The position numbers and the translations under genes were made by a program. A stretch of DNA of 28,243 nucleotides from Pseudomonadota bacterium (GTDB taxonomy: Bacteria; Myxococcota; UBA9042; PHBI01). Of this stretch, positions 14,705 to 22,197 are shown in pieces; position 1 is the first letter of the stretch; every line of letters starts with the position of its first letter. Under the pieces are notes generated by a model. That model worked only from the letters and a program-made list of their open reading frames with translations, was not told the DNA's origin and ran no database searches. The DNA lies in contig SYAK01000246.1 in assembly GCA_005788935.1 (NCBI GenBank), positions 1 through 28,243 on the forward strand, read 5' to 3'.

Positions 14705-16330
14705 TTATTCGACCACCGGGCCGACGACGAGCATCCGCCGCAGGTAGGCTCGCGAGAGCGGCTCGAAGCGCGGTTCGGCGCCGCCCAGGATCTCTCCGAT
14801 GCTCGCGGCGCCGCCGGTCTGCATCAGGTTGAGGCCGGGGGTGTCGATGTGCGCGGCCGTCGTCACAGCGGCCACGAAGTCGACCGCGACCTCGGCGAAC
14901 AGACCCTGCGGCGTCGGGCCTGGCGGTACGAGGCCCAGGCTGTGTCCGACCTCGTGGGCGAGGATCGACGCGATGCCGAGGGCTGCAAAGCGCATCAGCA
15001 GGTCGTGCAGCTCGGCCCGCGCGAGCGAGGCCTCGGGCACGTCGGGCGGTACGCCGTCCTGCCCGAGGAAGTGCCGATCGCCCGCGTCCGCGCCGAACGG
15101 CACGCCACCGAGGTCTGGCCGGCAGTCGCCGAGCAGCAGCGCCGCGATGGGCTGGTTCAAGGCCGCGCGCGCGAGGGCTGTCGGGAAGACGCCAACCCCG
15201 TGGCGGGTGTTGTCCTGAGGTGTCTGGTTGTTCCAGTCGATCCAGGCCCGTCCGAACGTGCCAGCCGCCTGATCCGCCAGAGCACCGTCGCCACCCACCG
15301 CGATGCGCGAGACACGGCGCGCGTCGAGCTCGGCGGCCGACAGGGCGAGCAGCGGCTCTGCCTCGGGCTCGCCCTCGAAGACGAAGGCGATGCGGGGCCC
15401 GAGGGGGTCGTCGAGCTCGTAGAAGCGGCGGGTCAGCGCTGCGACGTTGCGCGCGAGCTGGGCCCGGATGATGGCGGTCGCGTCGGGGTTCGCGGGCGTT
15501 CCGAGGCCGAGGGCGAAGAGCGCCTCGTCGAGGTCGCGCACGCCGTCACCCTCTGGTACGTGTGCCGACACGACCGAGGCGGTCTGGTCCCCGCGCGGCG
15601 TGATGGTCGTGTGGAAGATGTCGCGCGAGAACGTGACAAGCCACGTCTCGACCGCTGGAAACGGGTCGAGCTCGGGCGGCAGCTCGGCAGCGTCGAAGGC
15701 GATGGCGGCGGTCGCCACGGCGGGTCCGTCCGCGGGCGCCTCGCCATCGAGCGGGGCCGTCACCGTGCAGACGACCGCGGCGCCGTCAGCGAACGGGCTC
15801 AGCGCCCCCACCACGACCCGGGCCCGGGTGGGGCTCAGGACCTCGAGCGGTCCCATGTCGCGCGGCCCGCCGCCGTCATCGCAGCGCAGCGTCGCGGAGG
15901 ACCACGCGATGGGCCCGCTGCCCGCTTCGGCGAACGCGTCGAGCGTCACGTGGGCCCGGTTGACGCGCAGGCGCCAACTGAGCGGGGACGCGACCGAGTC
16001 GACGCTGCCGTTCATCTCTCGTGGCACCTCGGCGACCGTCAGCCAGACCGCGGGCGGTGCGGGCGGCAGCGGCAGGACCTCCTCGGAGGTGTCGCCAGCG
16101 GGCGTCTCGACATCGACGGAGGTGTCCTCTGCAGCGGCGTCTTCCGGCTCGACGCCAGCCTCGTCCAGGTCGCCTGCGTCACTGGTCGTCGCCACCGCGT
16201 CGCGGACGTCCGGGTCGTCGCGTCTCGCGCCGTCGCGTGCATCGCCACAGGCCACGAGGGCGAGGGCCGCGGCGGCGAGGACGGTGAGGCGGTCAGCGAG
16301 GCCGCGAGGCGAGGCGAGGGGACAGGACAT
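14705..16330 (-). CDS. Metzincin-like lipoprotein with atypical zinc motif
   Basis: A 541-aa predicted lipoprotein (lipobox LVAC, Cys28) with a long acidic linker rich in Asp, Ala and Thr (about residues 29-90). Near the C-terminus is HEVGHSLGL (His459, Glu460, His463, Gly466) and, 40 residues on, LNLMQTGG with Met503, like a metzincin Met-turn. In metzincins the third zinc ligand is His or Asp at HExxHxxGxxH/D; here that position (469) is Pro. The nearest candidates are Glu480, Asp484 and His494. Overall it looks like a secreted zinc protease or a family that has moved its third ligand. The middle region (about 95-440) is mixed beta and not recognised. It is divergent from the C45 hydrolase at 16409 and has a leaderless-type promoter. 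Confidence 0.8.
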   Translation of the reverse strand: MSCPLASPRGLADRLTVLAAAALALVACGDARDGARRDDPDVRDAVATTSDAGDLDEAGVEPEDAAAEDTSVDVETPAGDTSEEVLPLPPAPPAVWLTVAEVPREMNGSVDSVASPLSWRLRVNRAHVTLDAFAEAGSGPIAWSSATLRCDDGGGPRDMGPLEVLSPTRARVVVGALSPFADGAAVVCTVTAPLDGEAPADGPAVATAAIAFDAAELPPELDPFPAVETWLVTFSRDIFHTTITPRGDQTASVVSAHVPEGDGVRDLDEALFALGLGTPANPDATAIIRAQLARNVAALTRRFYELDDPLGPRIAFVFEGEPEAEPLLALSAAELDARRVSRIAVGGDGALADQAAGTFGRAWIDWNNQTPQDNTRHGVGVFPTALARAALNQPIAALLLGDCRPDLGGVPFGADAGDRHFLGQDGVPPDVPEASLARAELHDLLMRFAALGIASILAHEVGHSLGLVPPGPTPQGLFAEVAVDFVAAVTTAAHIDTPGLNLMQTGGAASIGEILGGAEPRFEPLSRAYLRRMLVVGPVVE

Positions 16331-16338
16331 GGGACACC

Positions 16339-16367
16339 ATCATCGCCGTGCGAGGGGGCGATGGCAA
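16339..16367 (-). promoter_or_regulatory. Leaderless-type promoter of the metzincin-like gene
   Basis: Minus strand: TTGCCA (16367 to 16362; 5 of 6 consensus), a 17-base spacer, GATGAT (16344 to 16339; 4 of 6), then eight bases to the ATG at 16330. No Shine-Dalgarno sequence lies in those eight bases. Transcription would start at or next to the start codon. Confidence 0.55.
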
Positions 16368-16396
16368 ATCCCTTTTCGTCGCGCCATGCAGTGGGC

Positions 16397-16402
16397 TAAG
16401 AT
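16397..16402 (+). promoter_or_regulatory. Candidate -10 element six bases before the C45 hydrolase start
   Basis: TAAGAT matches TATAAT at four positions and sits in the context GGGCTAAGAT, six bases before the ATG at 16409. No good -35 is visible 16-18 bases upstream. If real, this message is also leaderless. Confidence 0.35.
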
Positions 16403-16408
16403 CAGGCC

Positions 16409-17494
16409 ATGCGCAGCTACAGCTTCTCCGGGACCCCACGAGCCATCGGGCAGGCCTTCGGCGAGACCTGCCGGGACGCCATCGCCGCCCTCTACGATCT
16501 CCGCGTCCGCAACGCCCTCGAGCAGGCGCTGCGCTTCGGCGGCCAGCGGGCGACGGTGGCCGACCTCCTCGCGCTTGCCGAGCGCTCGGCCCCGCTGACG
16601 CGCGACTTCGATCCGGCGGGCTGGGACGAGCTCGTCGGCATCGCCGAGGGCGCCGCGATGCCGCTCATCGAGGTCCTCGCCATGAACGGTCTCACGGACT
16701 TCCGCGACGGCCTCGCCTGGCCCGAGACCTCGCAGGCCGACGGCTGCACCTCGATCCTCGTCCACGGTACGGCGACCGCCGCTGGCCGCGTCCTTGCAGG
16801 GCAGACCTGGGACCTCGCGACCGACAACCTGCCGCACGTCATCACGGTCCACCGGGCCCCGACGGGTGCCCCCGAGACCTGGACCCTCACGACCGACGGG
16901 TGTCTCAGCCTCATCGGGCTCAACGACGCCGGTCTCGCGGTCGGGACCACCAACATCCGCACGACGGATGCCCGGGCGGGCGTCAACTACCTCTCCATCC
17001 TGCACGCCGCTCTCGGCTGCCGGACCTTCGACGACGCGGCCCGCGTCATCACCCGTGCCCACCGCGCCGGAGCCCATTATTACTGGCTCGCGTCGGCCGA
17101 CGGCCAGGCCGCTGGCTTCGAGTGCAGCGCGCGCCGCGTCTTCCGCTCCGACCTGACATCCGAGACCGCGTTCGCCGTCCACGCCAACCACGCCCTGCAC
17201 CCGGACGTGAAGGCCATCGAGGGTGCTGCCCCCGGGGCCTCCTCGCTCGCCCGCCAGCGCCGCCTCGAGGCCCTCGCCGAGGCTCACGGGGGCCGCATCG
17301 CGCGCGCCACCCTCGAGGACTTCTTCGCCGATACGGATGACGGCGCGAACGCCATCTGCCGCGACGACCTCGACGGACTCAACACGAACGGCGTCGTCGT
17401 GGTCGATCCAGCCCTCGGCGAGATGCGCGTCTGCCACGGCGTCCCGACGCGCAATCCGTGGTTGACCTTGCGTGAAGGCCGCGCGCTCGCCTGA
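16409..17494 (+). CDS. C45-type (acyl-CoA:6-APA acyltransferase-like) Ntn hydrolase
   Basis: A 361-aa protein of the peptidase C45/AAT family. These are made as precursors and cut themselves before a Cys that becomes the N-terminal nucleophile. Here the site is ADGCTSILV with Cys113, matching the DGCT site of penicillin acyltransferase. Upstream are the family's opening GTPRAIGQAFGE and the EGAAMPLIEVLAMNG stretch; downstream GLNDAGLAVGTTNIRT and HANHALH are also typical. No signal peptide is seen, so it is probably cytoplasmic. The physiological substrate is unknown; family members cleave or form amide bonds on acyl-amino acids or beta-lactams. It is divergent from the metzincin-like gene and followed by a separately promoted gene at 17655. 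Confidence 0.9.
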   Translation: MRSYSFSGTPRAIGQAFGETCRDAIAALYDLRVRNALEQALRFGGQRATVADLLALAERSAPLTRDFDPAGWDELVGIAEGAAMPLIEVLAMNGLTDFRDGLAWPETSQADGCTSILVHGTATAAGRVLAGQTWDLATDNLPHVITVHRAPTGAPETWTLTTDGCLSLIGLNDAGLAVGTTNIRTTDARAGVNYLSILHAALGCRTFDDAARVITRAHRAGAHYYWLASADGQAAGFECSARRVFRSDLTSETAFAVHANHALHPDVKAIEGAAPGASSLARQRRLEALAEAHGGRIARATLEDFFADTDDGANAICRDDLDGLNTNGVVVVDPALGEMRVCHGVPTRNPWLTLREGRALA

Positions 17495-17536
17495 TCCCCG
17501 CGCATCCTTGCAACGCGCCCTGCCGCGCGAGTCGGC

Positions 17537-17565
17537 TTGTCGACCGGGCTCAGACGCGATAGGAT
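17537..17565 (+). promoter_or_regulatory. Promoter of the endonuclease/exonuclease/phosphatase-fold gene
   Basis: TTGTCG (17537-17542), a 17-base spacer and TAGGAT (17560-17565) lie about 90 bases before the start at 17655. Each hexamer matches consensus at four positions with ideal spacing. Unlike the leaderless examples, this gene has a leader and a ribosome site. Confidence 0.5.
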
Positions 17566-17654
17566 CAAGGGAAGAGCGTCCCGGCTTGCCGCCAGCGCGT
17601 CCGCCCGACCACCTCGTCCGGGTTTCCGCGAAGGTATCCGAAGGATTCCGTCCG

Positions 17655-18368
17655 ATGCAGTTCTCGGTGATGACTTACAATATCCGCCTCGGGCGTGACA
17701 GCGACCTGAAGACCCTCGGTGACATCATGGCCGAGGCGGACATCGTCGCCGTCCAGGAGGTGGGGATCGACTGGTTCGAGGGCGCCGAGGGCAATCAGCC
17801 CCAGCTCCTGTCGCGCCACAGCGGGCTTGGCCATTTCCGCTTCGCCGCCACCCAGACGTTCACGCCCGGGACGACCGAGCCCCGTTCAGCGCCGACCCCC
17901 GACGATCGCCCAGCGCTCGGCGTGGCCCTCTTCTCACGTGTCCCGCTCGGTCCGTGGACCCGCCACCGCTTGCCCAAGCGCAAGGACGAACAACGCGGCA
18001 TCCTGTCGACGACCGTCGTGACGCCCAAGGGCCCGATGAGCGTGCTCGTGACGCAGCTCTCGCCGAACCCCATCGACCGCGCGCTCCAGATCGCTGCGGT
18101 CGTGCGCCACGCCCAGACCCAGGCGACGCCGCTCATCGCGCTCGGCGACTTCCAGGCCGAGGCGGACGACCCCGATATGCTGCAGCTCGGGCCCTACCTC
18201 AGAAATGCGGCTGGCGAAGAGTGCTTCCCGAGTTTCCCGGCCGAGATGCCCGAGCACGCCTTCGACCACATCTATCTCACACGCGAAGTCGAAGTCGTCG
18301 CGCCCGCGATGCCGCTGCCGCTGATGGGCAGTCGGCATCTGCCGGTCGTGGCGAAGCTCGCGATCTGA
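17655..18368 (+). CDS. Endonuclease/exonuclease/phosphatase-fold hydrolase
   Basis: A 237-aa metal-dependent phosphodiesterase or phosphatase of the EEP superfamily (DNase I/exonuclease III fold). I start it at ATG 17655, preceded by GAAGGA, because the family's first strand begins at once: SVMTYNIRLG with Asn9. Next come VAVQEVG with catalytic Glu35, ALGDFQAE (the GDFN-type motif), AFDHIYL and the terminal SRHLPVVAKL, whose His matches the catalytic His of the family's SDH motif. The open frame upstream is Arg/Pro-rich and not coding. There is no signal peptide. The substrate cannot be read from the sequence. It converges on the DUF1444-like gene 14 bases away. Confidence 0.9.
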   Translation: MQFSVMTYNIRLGRDSDLKTLGDIMAEADIVAVQEVGIDWFEGAEGNQPQLLSRHSGLGHFRFAATQTFTPGTTEPRSAPTPDDRPALGVALFSRVPLGPWTRHRLPKRKDEQRGILSTTVVTPKGPMSVLVTQLSPNPIDRALQIAAVVRHAQTQATPLIALGDFQAEADDPDMLQLGPYLRNAAGEECFPSFPAEMPEHAFDHIYLTREVEVVAPAMPLPLMGSRHLPVVAKLAI

Positions 18369-18382
18369 AGGCCGCGGTCGAC

Positions 18383-19147
18383 TCAGTCCGCGAGGCGCAG
18401 CGACCCCCGATGGGAGACGAACACCGCAGGTGAGATCGGGTAGGCCGCATGATCGTACGCTTGCCGTACGGCGGGCCGTGACAGGGAGCCGCCCGGCGGC
18501 GCGATTATCAACAGGTCACGATGGGGTACCGCGACCTCGACGCCATCGGGTCCGCCGCGGTCGTAGTAGACGTCATCGACGAGGACGAGGCGCCCCGCGT
18601 CGTAACCGTCGCCCACCCGCACCTCGCACGCGAGGTGATCGAGCGCCTCGCGGTGATACAGGTTCGAGCGGGCCGCGCTCGTGACCGTTCCGATCGTCGT
18701 ATCCCAGCTCGCATACCGCCCGACGTTGAAGTGGGTGAACTTCCAACCTTCGTCCTCGACGTGAACCGCCACGAGCCCGCCGCCGAGCGGTGCGTGGAGC
18801 AGGCGGGCCTCGGGGCCGAGCCCGAGCCCGAGCTTGACCGCATCATAGGCCGCGACGAAGCGGCCCCGTTCGACGCGCGGCAGCAGCGCCTTGACCCCGT
18901 CTCGCAGCGCCTCGCCCGGCACGTTGACCCGTCCAGGCGCCTTGATGGCCGCCTCGAGCCCAGCCGCGACAGCGAGCAGCTCACCGGCCATGGCGTCCTC
19001 ATCGAGGTCGTCGAGCGGCAGCGCCGCCACGTCGAAGTCCCGCTTTTCCCAACGGATGCGAACAGTTCCCGAGACCGGATCCACCGTCAGCGCGAGGCGA
19101 ACCGAGGCGAGGAGCTGTGTCAGGCGTTCGATGACCAGGCTGGACAT
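18383..19147 (-). CDS. DUF1444 (YtpQ)-like protein
   Basis: A 254-aa soluble protein that resembles the DUF1444 family: GGLVAVHVEDEGWKFTHFN, TTIGTVTSAARSNLYHRE (position of the family's conserved Asn-Leu), YDAGRLVLVDDVYY and the closing VAVPHRDLLIIAPPGG all fit that pattern. The family has no firmly established function, and my match is by eye. CGGAGCCCTCTCA precedes the ATG. It lies 28 bases downstream of map on the same strand, so the two are probably co-transcribed. Confidence 0.75.
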   Translation of the reverse strand: MSSLVIERLTQLLASVRLALTVDPVSGTVRIRWEKRDFDVAALPLDDLDEDAMAGELLAVAAGLEAAIKAPGRVNVPGEALRDGVKALLPRVERGRFVAAYDAVKLGLGLGPEARLLHAPLGGGLVAVHVEDEGWKFTHFNVGRYASWDTTIGTVTSAARSNLYHREALDHLACEVRVGDGYDAGRLVLVDDVYYDRGGPDGVEVAVPHRDLLIIAPPGGSLSRPAVRQAYDHAAYPISPAVFVSHRGSLRLAD

Positions 19148-19175
19148 TGAGAGGGCTCCGTTGCGTTGGCGGACG

Positions 19176-19988
19176 TCAGGTCACCGGAGAGGTCCCGGGA
19201 ATCCAGGGGCCGGGCGGGTCATCCCCGCGCGAGGTCAGGATGATCGGGCCGTCCTCGGTGATGGCGATGGTATGCTCCCAGTGCGCGGATGGCTTGCGGT
19301 CGGCCGTCACGACCGTCCACTTGTCTGGCAGCTCCTCGGTCTCGTGGGTCCCGAGGTTGATCATCGGCTCGATCGCGATGCACCAGCCAGCCTTCAGGCG
19401 CTTGCCCGTGCCCGGCACGCCGAGGTTCGGGACCTGCGGCTCTTCGTGCAGGCGCCGCCCGACCCCGTGACCGCAGTAGTCTTCGACGACGCCGTAGCCG
19501 AACGTGCGCGCGTAGGACTCGACCGCGTGCCCGATGTCGCCGATGCGATTGTCTGCCATCGCGGCCGCGATGCCGCGGTAGAGGCTCTCGCGCGTCCGCT
19601 CGACGAGCAGCCGCCACTCGGGGTGGGTCTCACCGACGATGAGCGTGCAGGCCGAGTCCCCGACGTAGCCGTCGAGCGTCGCCCCGCAGTCGATCGAGAC
19701 GATGTCACCCTCTTTCAGGATGCGTTCGGCGGAAGGGATACCGTGGACGATCTCTTCGTTGATCGAGATGCAGAGGGTCGCGGGGAACGGCGCGTCGCTC
19801 TGCGCCGGGTAGCCCTTGAACGTCGGGATGGCGCCCGCCTTGCGGATCCTCGCCTCCGCGAGGCGGTCGAGCTCGAGCGTCGACAGGCCTGGCCGCAGGA
19901 TGTCCCGCAGCGCCTTGTGGACGTCGGCCACGACCTGACCCGCGAGGCGCATCTTCTCAATTTCAGTCCGGGATTTGCGGATGATCAT
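19176..19988 (-). CDS. map: Methionine aminopeptidase, type I
   Basis: Removes the starter methionine from new proteins. The 270-aa product starts at ATG 19986-19988 with MIIRKSRTEIEKMRLAG, the usual type I opening; the frame reaches further upstream without a plausible start. All expected metal ligands are present: Asp100 and Asp111 (DCGATLDGYVGD), His174 (CGHGVG), Glu207 (IAIEPM) and Glu238 (WEHTIAIT). His82 (IVHGIP) matches the catalytic His79 of the E. coli enzyme. There is no N-terminal zinc-finger or SH3-binding extension. The C-terminal 15 residues (DDPPGPWIPGTSPVT) are an extra tail. First gene of a likely map/DUF1444 operon, with its own promoter upstream. Confidence 0.97.
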   Translation of the reverse strand: MIIRKSRTEIEKMRLAGQVVADVHKALRDILRPGLSTLELDRLAEARIRKAGAIPTFKGYPAQSDAPFPATLCISINEEIVHGIPSAERILKEGDIVSIDCGATLDGYVGDSACTLIVGETHPEWRLLVERTRESLYRGIAAAMADNRIGDIGHAVESYARTFGYGVVEDYCGHGVGRRLHEEPQVPNLGVPGTGKRLKAGWCIAIEPMINLGTHETEELPDKWTVVTADRKPSAHWEHTIAITEDGPIILTSRGDDPPGPWIPGTSPVT

Positions 19989-20077
19989 GGCGGCGCTCTC
20001 GAGGCAACGGTGCGGCTGGCCGGGCGGGATGGCGTCCGGGGAGATACGGCCAGTCGGTGATCCCCCCCAGCGCCGGC

Positions 20078-20106
20078 AGCTAACACGCCGCAACGCCGCA
20101 AGACAA
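20078..20106 (-). promoter_or_regulatory. Candidate map promoter
   Basis: Minus strand: TTGTCT (20106 to 20101), a 17-base spacer and TTAGCT (20083 to 20078), leaving a leader of about 80 bases before the map start. Both boxes match consensus at four or fewer positions. It lies in the 219-base divergent gap with the M23 gene; nothing else is seen in that gap. Confidence 0.4.
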
Positions 20107-20170
20107 GCGGTAGGGACGGAGAGGCGGCTGGCAAAGGGGGCGCGGGCGCGGGCCGCGAGGTGGACATTTC

Positions 20171-20199
20171 TCGACGCCTCCGATCGCCCGGGCTAGCGT
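20171..20199 (+). promoter_or_regulatory. Leaderless-type promoter of the M23 lipoprotein
   Basis: TCGACG (20171-20176; 4 of 6 consensus), a 17-base spacer and TAGCGT (20194-20199) in the context GGGCTAGCGT, then eight bases to the ATG at 20208. No Shine-Dalgarno sequence is present in the leader that would remain. Confidence 0.5.
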
Positions 20200-20207
20200 C
20201 GCGCCCG

Positions 20208-22184
20208 ATGCCGTCACGCCTCACCGCCGCGTGCGCCCGCGCGCTCGCCGCCGCCCTCCTCACCGTCGCCCTCGCGGCTTGCTCGGGTGGATGGCGTCCG
20301 CATGTCCGGCGCTACGAGGCCCACGAAGAGGCGACCGGCTCGCGCGTCGAGGTCATCCCGGTCGCTGCGCGCGGGCGCGACACGGCCGCGCACGACCTTG
20401 TGCGACCTCCGGCTCCGGCTCGCCGTGACGCGCCGCCTTCCGAGCGTCCGAAGCGTGGGGTGCGCGGGCGCTCCCCCACACCGCTCGCGAACCCGGCCGG
20501 GTCGGGTGAGGTCCGTTACGAGCCGCTGCCCGACCCCGCGCCCCGGTCGGCCAGCGGGCCGGAGGTGTCGTTGCCCAGCGCGCCTGCGGCCCCGACGCGC
20601 AGCAGCCCATCGCGTGATTTCCTGACGCGCGTGGGCAGCAGCTCCCCGCGCGACGCCGCCAGCGTCGCAGGGACACCGGCCGCCACCGGGCGGGAGACGT
20701 CGGGGCGCGATCCTGTGGCGGACTCGGCTTCGGCGGACGCGGACGACCCCGAGGTCGCGTCGAGCCACGGCGATGAGGGCTTAGGCGACGAGGAGCTCGC
20801 GCCCGACGAGGTCGAAGTGCCGCTCGCGCCAGCCCACACGCCTCCGCCGCGCGGCAGTGGGCCGCAGCTCGCCGATCCGCGCGATCCTTTCTACCGCCCC
20901 CGCATTCGCGACGACGGCATCGCCGCGCCTTACCCGCCCGATCGCATGTTCCGCGGCTTCGGGCGCTGCATCCGGGGCATGCGCCACCACCACGAGGGGA
21001 TCGACCTCGGCGGCCTCGGGCCGCTCTGGGGGCTCGGCACTCCGATCCGCTCGATGGCGCGGGCCGAGATCGTCTTCATCGGACGCGGCGATCAGAACCC
21101 CGAGCTCTTCGGCACGCCAGACCTTCGGCGTGGCACCGTCAAGCGCGGCCGCTCCGTGCTGCCGCGCCGCGCCTTCGTCGAGGGCTACGGCGAGGTCGCC
21201 TTCTTCACGCGCCGCAAGGGGCGCTGGCGTTCGGGCAACATCATCGTGGCCCGCGGCGTCGACGGGCCGCTGAAGGGCCACATCATCCGCTACATGCACA
21301 TGGGCGCCATCCACCCTGACATGCACCCCGGGCGCATCGTCGAGGCCGGCGACGAGCTCGCGCTGATGGGCGGCACCGGCGTCCAGGAGTCGGCGCCGCA
21401 TCTTCACCTCGACATCGAGGCCCCGGGCGGTCATCGGGTCGACGTAGCGCCTCTCGTTGGCCTGCCTCCGACCGCCTCCTGCGAGGGGCTCCCGACGGGC
21501 CTCGGCGACGTCGACCTCGCAGCCACGACCGTTGAAAAAAGCAACAAATACAAGTTTGTGCCTACGCACGGAGACGGTGTGTCAAAGGTCGCCACCCCGC
21601 CGCGTCCCGGGACCTTCGGGAGCCGCACGGCTGCGGCCCGCGGGGTGCCGCGCCGTGGATCCGCCTCCGACGATGACGCGGCGGAGGCAGACGACGCGGG
21701 TGAGACCGACGACGAGGCTGACGATGATGTCGGGCGTGTCCTCGTGCGGCGCGGGGAGTATGCGTGTACGCAAAAGACCTACGCCGAGGATTTCTCGAGC
21801 GGGCGGTATGATGCTCACGCCTTCGTCGTGAAGCTTCACGCCGGCGACGTCCTCGACGTGCGGCTCAAGTCGCAGCGTGGCGGCTGGGGCGGCCGTCTCG
21901 CCGCCATCGGCCGCGGCGTCAGCGCCCGGAGCTCGCGCGGGGGCATCACGACCGTCCGGGCCTCGCTTGACACCGAGGTCGTGCTGAAGGTCGAGGACCC
22001 GCGCGGGGACAGGCCTCCGCGGGCGGCGTCCTATACGCTGGCGCTCAAGGGGAAATGCCGGGGCAAGGCGGCCCGCACGTCCAAGCCTGGCCGTGGGTCG
22101 AAGCCCGCCCGCGCCGCTCGCGCACCCCGCCCGAAGGCTGGCGCCACCGCCCGCCTTACGCCGCGCCGCAGCCGGGATCCCTGA
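20208..22184 (+). CDS. M23 (LytM)-family lipoprotein
   Basis: A 658-aa predicted lipoprotein (lipobox LAAC, Cys25) with a peptidase M23 domain, so it probably cuts, or helps others cut, peptidoglycan. Residues 26-230 are a low-complexity Pro/Ala/Arg/Ser linker, long enough to reach across the periplasm. The M23 domain spans about 235-420: metal ligands His262 and Asp266 in HHHEGIDLGG, His364 in RYMHMGAIH, and His398-Leu-His400 in HLHLDIEAPGG. All expected catalytic residues are there, so the enzyme may be active. After an acidic linker (SDDDAAEADDAGETDDEADDD, about 486-506) comes a beta-type domain (about 515-620) and a very basic tail of about 35 residues. A short AT-rich island lies at 21531-21560 between the M23 domain and the linker. 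Confidence 0.9.
   Translation: MPSRLTAACARALAAALLTVALAACSGGWRPHVRRYEAHEEATGSRVEVIPVAARGRDTAAHDLVRPPAPARRDAPPSERPKRGVRGRSPTPLANPAGSGEVRYEPLPDPAPRSASGPEVSLPSAPAAPTRSSPSRDFLTRVGSSSPRDAASVAGTPAATGRETSGRDPVADSASADADDPEVASSHGDEGLGDEELAPDEVEVPLAPAHTPPPRGSGPQLADPRDPFYRPRIRDDGIAAPYPPDRMFRGFGRCIRGMRHHHEGIDLGGLGPLWGLGTPIRSMARAEIVFIGRGDQNPELFGTPDLRRGTVKRGRSVLPRRAFVEGYGEVAFFTRRKGRWRSGNIIVARGVDGPLKGHIIRYMHMGAIHPDMHPGRIVEAGDELALMGGTGVQESAPHLHLDIEAPGGHRVDVAPLVGLPPTASCEGLPTGLGDVDLAATTVEKSNKYKFVPTHGDGVSKVATPPRPGTFGSRTAAARGVPRRGSASDDDAAEADDAGETDDEADDDVGRVLVRRGEYACTQKTYAEDFSSGRYDAHAFVVKLHAGDVLDVRLKSQRGGWGGRLAAIGRGVSARSSRGGITTVRASLDTEVVLKVEDPRGDRPPRAASYTLALKGKCRGKAARTSKPGRGSKPARAARAPRPKAGATARLTPRRSRDP
21535..21585 (-). 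other. Antisense promoter/terminator-like signals in an AT-rich island
   Basis: Inside the M23 gene the minus strand carries TTGACA (21585 to 21580), then the inverted repeat ACAAA/TTTGT (21559 to 21544) followed by TGC and six T (21540 to 21535). Together they resemble a start and an end for a transcript of about 40 bases. A good -10 is lacking: TAGGCA follows after 15 bases. This is speculative. Confidence 0.2.
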
Positions 22185-22196
22185 CACCTTGTCAGG
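22180..22196. terminator. Inverted repeat between the M23 and greB genes
   Basis: CCTGACA (22180-22186), CCT, TGTCAGG (22190-22196) is a perfect 7-bp inverted repeat that includes the TGA stop of the M23 gene; the greB stop is two bases beyond. A termination role for both convergent genes is inferred; no T run follows on either strand. Confidence 0.45.
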
Positions 22197-22197
22197 A

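Noticed and set aside
18365..18388. Inverted repeat at the convergent junction of the EEP and DUF1444-like genes
   Set aside because: Only CTGA/TCAG (4 bp) pair beyond a small internal CCGCGG, about what two facing TGA stops give by chance.
21534..21542. AAAAAAG as a programmed -1 frameshift site in the M23 gene
   Set aside because: The heptamer is not in the reading phase needed (codons are GAA AAA AGC, not A AAA AAG), and the downstream frame continues with sensible protein.
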